From Parvularia atlantis (taxonomy: Eukaryota; Opisthokonta; Rotosphaerida), in the NCBI GenBank assembly GCA_943704415.1, contig CALSCO010001688.1, positions 1-12,716 of the forward strand: a DNA stretch of 12,716 nt, given 5' to 3'. The notes below the pieces were generated by a model. That model was not told the DNA's origin, did no database searches, and was given only the letters and a program-made list of their open reading frames with translations. Positions 8,895 through 12,716 of this stretch are shown here, in pieces (within the stretch, counting starts at the first letter, position 1; each line of letters opens with the position of its first letter). The position numbers and the translations under genes were made by a program.

Positions 8895-10211
8895 TCAGTT
8901 CTTGCAGATCTGCAGGATGCGCAGGATGAACAGGAACAGGTTGATCACGTCCAGGTACAGCTGCACGTGCGGCGGCGTGAGGCCTGCAGCGGGCGCGCCT
9001 CGTGCGCACCTCGACCGAGGCCATGATGTACTCCTCGGGCGAGAGGCGATGCATGATCTGGTGCGTGTCGATCAGGATGAGGCCTGGCGTGCGCCGCGTC
9101 AGCACACGCTCGCATGCATGCGGGCGGCACACCCGTGAAGACGACCACGCCGAGGATGCAGTAGATCAAGTACGTCGTTTCGGTCGCGCCAAAGATCAAG
9201 ATCGAGAAGCCAAACATGACGAGGCCAAAGAGGAGCGCGGTCATGCTGGCGTCGCGCGCGAGCTGTGTGAGCACGCGCACACGCGGGCGCCGGCGAAACG
9301 AGGGGCGCACATGGGCGCCAGGCCAGAGAAGTCGAAGCGCGTCTGGAACGTGAACAGGGTCAGGCCGACAAAGACCGCGAAGGTGATGACGACGGCCTGA
9401 AGCACGGTCTCCACGTCGACAAAGCTCACTGGGGAAGACGCGCGGGCGCGCGTGTCAAGGGGCGTGCTGCGGTGCGCGTGGCGCACGGCGCACCGATGAC
9501 GCCAAGCGTGTAGCCCTCGAGCAGCGTGAAGACCATGAGCAGGATGAAGTTGAGCGGGTACTTGCGGCGGACGATCGAGAGCACGATGAGCACGATGATG
9601 GTCGGGATGAAGTTGACCCAGACGATGTACGAGTTGGCCTGGACCCACAGCTTGACGCTCTCGACGTAGAGGAAGAGGGCGCCGATGCCCATCGTCACGC
9701 CAATCTGCAGCAGCAGGATGAGGTACACCTTGCGCAGGAACGCTGTGGCGCGCGCAATAAGCGCCCGCCCCGGCGCGGGTCACGCGGCGCGCGAACCCAT
9801 GCGGACGCTGACGTCGCTGTCGGCCACGGTCGAGGCGTGGAAGCCCAGGCCGGCCTCGGCGGTCAGCGGCGAGCTCTCCTGCGCGTGGCAGTGTCAGACG
9901 GCGGGCAACGCAAGCACGCGCGCAAAAAAAAAAACCCGGCGCGCACCGCGTCATACTGGTGGTACGTTCTCGTGGCCACGTCCGGGCTGGCCGAGCCGCT
10001 CGTGTTGCCGCCGTACGCGTACGTGTACGAGCCCGCGGGTGCGCCCTGCCGTCGCGCAGCGCGGGCGTGAGCGGGATAGGCAACCGCGAGGACGCCGCTT
10101 CTTCGCCGCGTTCGGGACCCGTTCGGCCGCGCCCACACCACCACCCGCCGCTACCCTACGCACATAGCTGTTGCCGTACGACGGCGGCGCGTCCTCGTAC
10201 TCCTTGCCCAT
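8895..10211 (-). CDS. Bax inhibitor-1 / lifeguard (TMBIM) family membrane protein
   Basis: TMBIM proteins are small helical-bundle membrane proteins of ER, Golgi or plasma membrane that act in calcium leak and stress or cell-death control. Minus-strand exons: 10211-10164, 10045-9947, 9878-9797, 9742-9494, 9428-9311, 9245-9133, 9083-9010, 8960-8895; 849 nt, 282 residues. The N-terminal ~75 residues are Pro/Tyr/Gly/Ser-rich (EDAPPSYGNSY, YTYAYGGNTSG), as in lifeguard proteins. Membrane spans fall near 82-103, 113-133, 139-158, 172-190, 200-218 and 221-240, with a final hydrophobic segment at 262-279. Family signatures are FLRKVYLILLLQIGVT, LLEGYTLGVI, LTLFTFQTRFDFSG, IDTHQIM and the C-terminal LYLDVINLFLFILRIL. 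ATG 10211 is the first codon of the PPSY-type leader; an earlier GTG is ignored. Intron 1 (10046-10163) is long for this window at 118 bp. Confidence 0.94.
9924..9934. repeat. A/T homopolymer in TMBIM intron 2
   Basis: Eleven A on the plus strand, so eleven T in the transcribed sense. It sits near the 5' end of the TMBIM intron 9879-9946. It is too far from the acceptor to be a standard polypyrimidine tract and is striking in such GC-rich sequence. Confidence 0.7.
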
Positions 10212-10283
10212 CACTCGCGTGACCAGTGACGAACTAAGCGGTACCGCGAACTAAGTCGAACAACTCCACAGCATAGACGCAGC
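10212..10283. promoter_or_regulatory. 72-bp divergent promoter spacer with repeat-palindrome-repeat element
   Basis: This spacer lies between the TMBIM start (minus) and the CENP-N start (plus), so both promoters must fit in or around it. It holds two copies of CGAACTAAG at 10230-10238 and 10247-10255. They are separated by, and share edge bases with, the perfect palindrome GCGGTACCGC (10238-10247). The symmetric layout suggests a binding site; the binding factor and any function are unknown. Confidence 0.5.
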
Positions 10284-11539
10284 ATGCCGGCGCCGCGACC
10301 GTTGCCCGATGCACACGCAGACCTGCTCCGTGCGCCGCCTTCGCCCAGCCGCGCGTGGGCGCGCCTCACCGCGCGCGCACGCAGGGCAGCACGCGCGCGC
10401 CTCGCGCCGGACGTGGCAGGCGCTGCGGCTGGTCAGCGGTGCGTGGCCCGTCGCTGTGCCGTGCGCGCCCCGCTGACAGTTGCGCAGACCGCGTCGGCGC
10501 GCCCGAGCAGCACCTGCACGAGCCGCAGCGGCGTGCGGCGCGGTTGGAGCGGTTCCTGCAGCCGTTTTTCACGAGCCTGGTGCGCCGGAGTGCCGGCTGG
10601 GCGAGCCAGCGCGCTGAGAGGGGCGCTCACAGCACGTCTTCGGCGCGATGGTCGGCGAGCTGCTGTGGCTGCGCGTGGCGATTAATCCTGTGGGCGGGGC
10701 GCGCGTGGGCGCGGGCGCGGCGAGCACGGTCTTCGTCGTGCACCAGCCGCTGTCGCAGCATGTGCTCACGAGCACCATCCGCGCCGGCTACCGCGATGTG
10801 CTGCTGGCGGGCCTGGCGCACGCGTTCGGCTGTGAGCGTCTTGAGCCGGCCGCGCTCAGCGGCAAGCGCGTGGACGCGCTCAGTGACATGCTCGCGAACG
10901 CGTCGGCGCAGGGGCCCATGAGCCACTTCCGCCTGAACCAGGTGCGGTGATTGGCTTGCCGCTGCTGTGGCTGCGGCGCTTGACGGGCGTTCGCTGTCTG
11001 CCAGGTCGACAGCAACCCGCTCGACCGCAAGCGTCGCCGCGTCGCCGTGCAGGCGCCCGTGCCAGCCGAGGAGGAGGAGGGCGCGGGCAGCATTGTCGCG
11101 GAGGACTTGGACGTGCAGGAGCGGCGGAGCAAGCGCCGGCGCGAGCAGTTTGGCGACAACGCGCTGCCGGTGCTCGAGCGCGTGCAGTTTGAGGCGCGTG
11201 CCCTGCGCGTGGCGTGCGGCGTGCGGCGAGGCCTGACGTGGGGCGCGATGCAGCTCGTCAAGCGGCTGCAGGGTGCGGACGAGCGCGTGGCAGCGGCGGT
11301 GGGCGTGCTGCCGTGCCGCGTGGTGCTGCAGGGCGCGAACGTGCTCGAGGGCCTGCGCGCGCTGATCCCGCAAGGTGCGTGCGAACTAGACGTATCGCGG
11401 CGGCGGCTGACCGATCGCGACCGCAGCGCTCACGACCACGGGCCAGCTCGCCGACTTTGTCGCGGGCGTGGTCTCATCCGGCGCGAGCGCCTTCCGCGTC
11501 ACCGACGACGAGACTGTGCCGCTCGCAGCCAAGCGATGA
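10284..11539 (+). CDS. CENPN: CENP-N / CHL4-like inner-kinetochore protein
   Basis: CENP-N is a subunit of the constitutive centromere-associated network; with CENP-L (yeast Chl4-Iml3) it binds CENP-A nucleosomes. Exons: 10284-10329, 10385-10438, 10488-10579, 10633-10941, 11005-11374, 11427-11539; 984 nt, 327 residues. All five introns (49-63 bp) open GTGCG. Similarity is judged by eye. Residues ~57-103 have RFLQPFFTSL, then LLWLRVAI and VFVVHQPLSQHVLTS, matching the CENP-N strand-and-loop region. Residues 216-229 read FGDNALPVLERVQF, the family's FGD-x-P-x-LE element. VLEGLRALIP near 279-288 is followed by a short Ser/Gly segment ending FRVTDDE. Basic runs (RKRRR at 175-179; SKRRR at 209-213) flank an acidic EEEE patch and could be DNA- or nucleosome-contacting or nuclear-import signals (inference). 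The N-terminal pyrin-like part is weak. The length suits the family. Confidence 0.72.
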
Positions 11540-11591
11540 CCGTGTGTGTGTGTGTGTGTGCACATGTCACTGATCCCTGATCATCTCGATC
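11540..11591. other. 52-bp spacer between CENP-N and BCAS3-like genes
   Basis: This spacer follows the CENP-N stop and ends at the next ATG. It holds a (GT)n run and then three closely spaced GATC motifs just before the start codon. It must serve as both 3' end and promoter unless the genes are co-transcribed. Confidence 0.5.
11542..11560. repeat. (GT)9 microsatellite
   Basis: Nineteen bases of alternating GT immediately after the CENP-N stop codon. Slippage-prone; it could also be part of a U/G-rich 3'-end signal in the transcript (inference). Confidence 0.85.
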
Positions 11592-12664
11592 ATGACGGAC
11601 CCCGCCACGGCCGACGTTGAGGCGCTCAAGGCGTTCGGCGAGCACCACCAGCCGCACCGCGTCGCGGCGACCAAGCTGCGGTGCGCGTCGGCACCGTGGC
11701 GCCCGCGGCACGCAGAGCAGTGAGAGGCTGACGTGCGCCGCACGCGCCAACGCCGCATGCGCCGTCGCCGCCAAACGCGTCACCGGCACTGCCGCGCACC
11801 GTCCGCAGCGACGAGGGCCTGCTGCAGCGCACGCAGCGCCTCGCGACGACGGTGATCAACATGATGCCGGCGACACGGCAGCTGCTCGCGCCGTGCGTGG
11901 CGAGCGGGGGCGGGGCGGCGGGCGTTGCGTGACGGTGCTGACGTGTGCACACGCACGCGTGCGCGTGCGCCGATACGTAGAAGCAACCAGACCGAGCTGC
12001 TGCGCCCGCGCGTCATGTACGCGGGCTTCCAGCACGCCGACGTGCGCGTCGTGACGGGCAACGCGGCGGCGGGCGGGGCGCGCACGCAGCGACGGTGCGC
12101 GACGGCGCGCTCGTGTGGACGCGTTCGGCTGAGCCCGGCCCTGCAGCACGCTGTGTCTGCTGCTCGGGTACGAGGATGGGTATCAGGTGTGGGACGCGTC
12201 GGACATGGACAACGTGACCGAAATCGTCTCGCTGCGCATCCCGCAGCGCCGCGTGCACTTTGTGCGGGTGCGTGTGCACGCCGGCAGCACGACGTGTCGG
12301 CGCGTGACCCAACCCGCGACCGACGCAGGTCCTGCAGCACCCGCAGGGCATCACGGCCGACAAGGAGCTGAGCCGGCCGCACCTCGCGTACTTGTGCGTG
12401 CGCCTCTGGTGCCGCCCCGCCGCGCTCAGCTGCGCATGCACAGGAGCGACGCACGTGCGTACGTGCACTCGCTGCGCGCACCCAAGCTCGTCACGACGAT
12501 CGACCTGAGCAAGCAGTGCTCGCTGCTGACCAACCTCGATTCGAACGGGCACATCGTCGTCGTGGTGCGCGCCGTCGGCTGCTACACGCTGTGACCTTGA
12601 CGCCACCTCACGCAGGGCTGGAAGAGCGGCATCGCCGTGTACGATGCGGTCAACTACAAGCTCG
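11592..12664 (+). CDS. BCAS3: BCAS3/ATG18f-h-like beta-propeller protein, N-terminal part (continues past window)
   Basis: Exons: 11592-11680, 11809-11892, 11981-12094, 12147-12267, 12329-12393, 12444-12564, 12616-12664. A GTACGC donor at 12665 leads into the terminal (CT)n tract, so the gene is incomplete; 214 residues are visible. The key match is LLLGYEDGYQVWDASDMDN (100-118) followed by VTEIVSLR, typical of the BCAS3 family and of plant ATG18f/g/h, where a blade begins LLLGY-x-x-G-x-Q-V. Further blade strands are ARAYVHSLRAPKLVTTIDLS, GHIVVVV and WKSGIAVYDAVNYKLG. BCAS3 relatives bind phosphoinositides at autophagic membranes or act in cytoskeletal regulation. Intron 1 (11681-11808) is 128 bp; a 12-nt microexon at 11721-11732 is an alternative. 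Intron 2 (11893-11980) could instead be 11924-11990. WIPI/PROPPIN proteins are an alternative family but fit less well. Confidence 0.72.
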
Positions 12665-12672
12665 GTACGCGC

Positions 12673-12674
<2 letters not shown>

Positions 12675-12716
<42 letters not shown>
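12675..12716. repeat. (CT)21 microsatellite at window end
   Basis: A pure CT tract runs to the last base. It starts about 10 bp after the 5' splice site at 12665, so it lies in the next BCAS3-like intron. It probably marks where assembly stopped. Confidence 0.9.

Noticed and set aside
9241-10083. 280-residue minus-strand open frame across the TMBIM gene
   Set aside because: It is a mosaic that reads through several introns and out-of-frame exons; only its final part matches TMBIM sequence in frame.
10627-11373. 248-residue open frame on the minus strand across the CENP-N gene
   Set aside because: It lies antisense to a frame with family motifs and GTGCG-AG introns. The product is Arg/Ala/His-rich with no recognisable domain, as expected from GC-rich antisense shadows.
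1-12716. tRNA, rRNA, CRISPR array, transposon or bacterial operon
   Set aside because: I saw no cloverleaf-like sequence, no spaced direct repeats beyond microsatellites, no terminal inverted repeats and no transposase-like frame. Spliceosomal introns in every gene rule out a bacterial locus.

Overview
The window reads as a GC-rich, very compact nuclear genome segment from a unicellular eukaryote. Every gene I could follow is broken by tiny spliceosomal introns, mostly 46-77 bp. I reconstructed exons by hand, requiring reading-frame continuity plus recovery of conserved family motifs. That gave seven protein-coding genes and 64 complete introns. The gene set (DH-PH-FYVE RhoGEF, CENP-N-like, BCAS3-like) would fit an amoebozoan or a relative of animals and fungi, but the lineage is inference and not fixed by the sequence.

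Layout, left to right: a LUD-domain protein (+, 204-937, with a probable 2-base deletion); PIG-F/GPI11 of GPI-anchor synthesis (-, 994-1781); a ~1138-residue FGD-like RhoGEF with order DH-PH-FYVE-linker-PH-PH and about 34 introns (+, 1780-7095); cytosolic-type malate dehydrogenase (-, 7213-8790); a Bax-inhibitor/lifeguard (TMBIM) membrane protein (-, 8895-10211); a CENP-N/CHL4-like kinetochore protein (+, 10284-11539); and the 5' part of a BCAS3/ATG18-like beta-propeller gene (+, from 11592), cut off at a (CT)n tract that ends the window. Spacers between genes are only about 50-120 bp, and the PIG-F and RhoGEF start codons overlap head to head.

The genes do not form one pathway; this is a stretch of unrelated housekeeping and cell-biology genes: GPI-anchor assembly and TMBIM in the secretory membranes, RhoGEF/FYVE and BCAS3 in membrane-actin or autophagy biology, MDH in metabolism and CENP-N at the centromere. 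I found no bacterial operon, CRISPR array, mobile element or tRNA/rRNA.

The most unusual signals are in RNA processing. The 5' splice site is dominated by GTGCG (44 of 64 introns by my count), there is a recurrent CTGAC/CTCAC branch-like motif near the acceptor, five introns appear to be GC-AG with an exonic AG before the GC, and several introns are multiples of three without stops. All exon models are manual and need transcript data.
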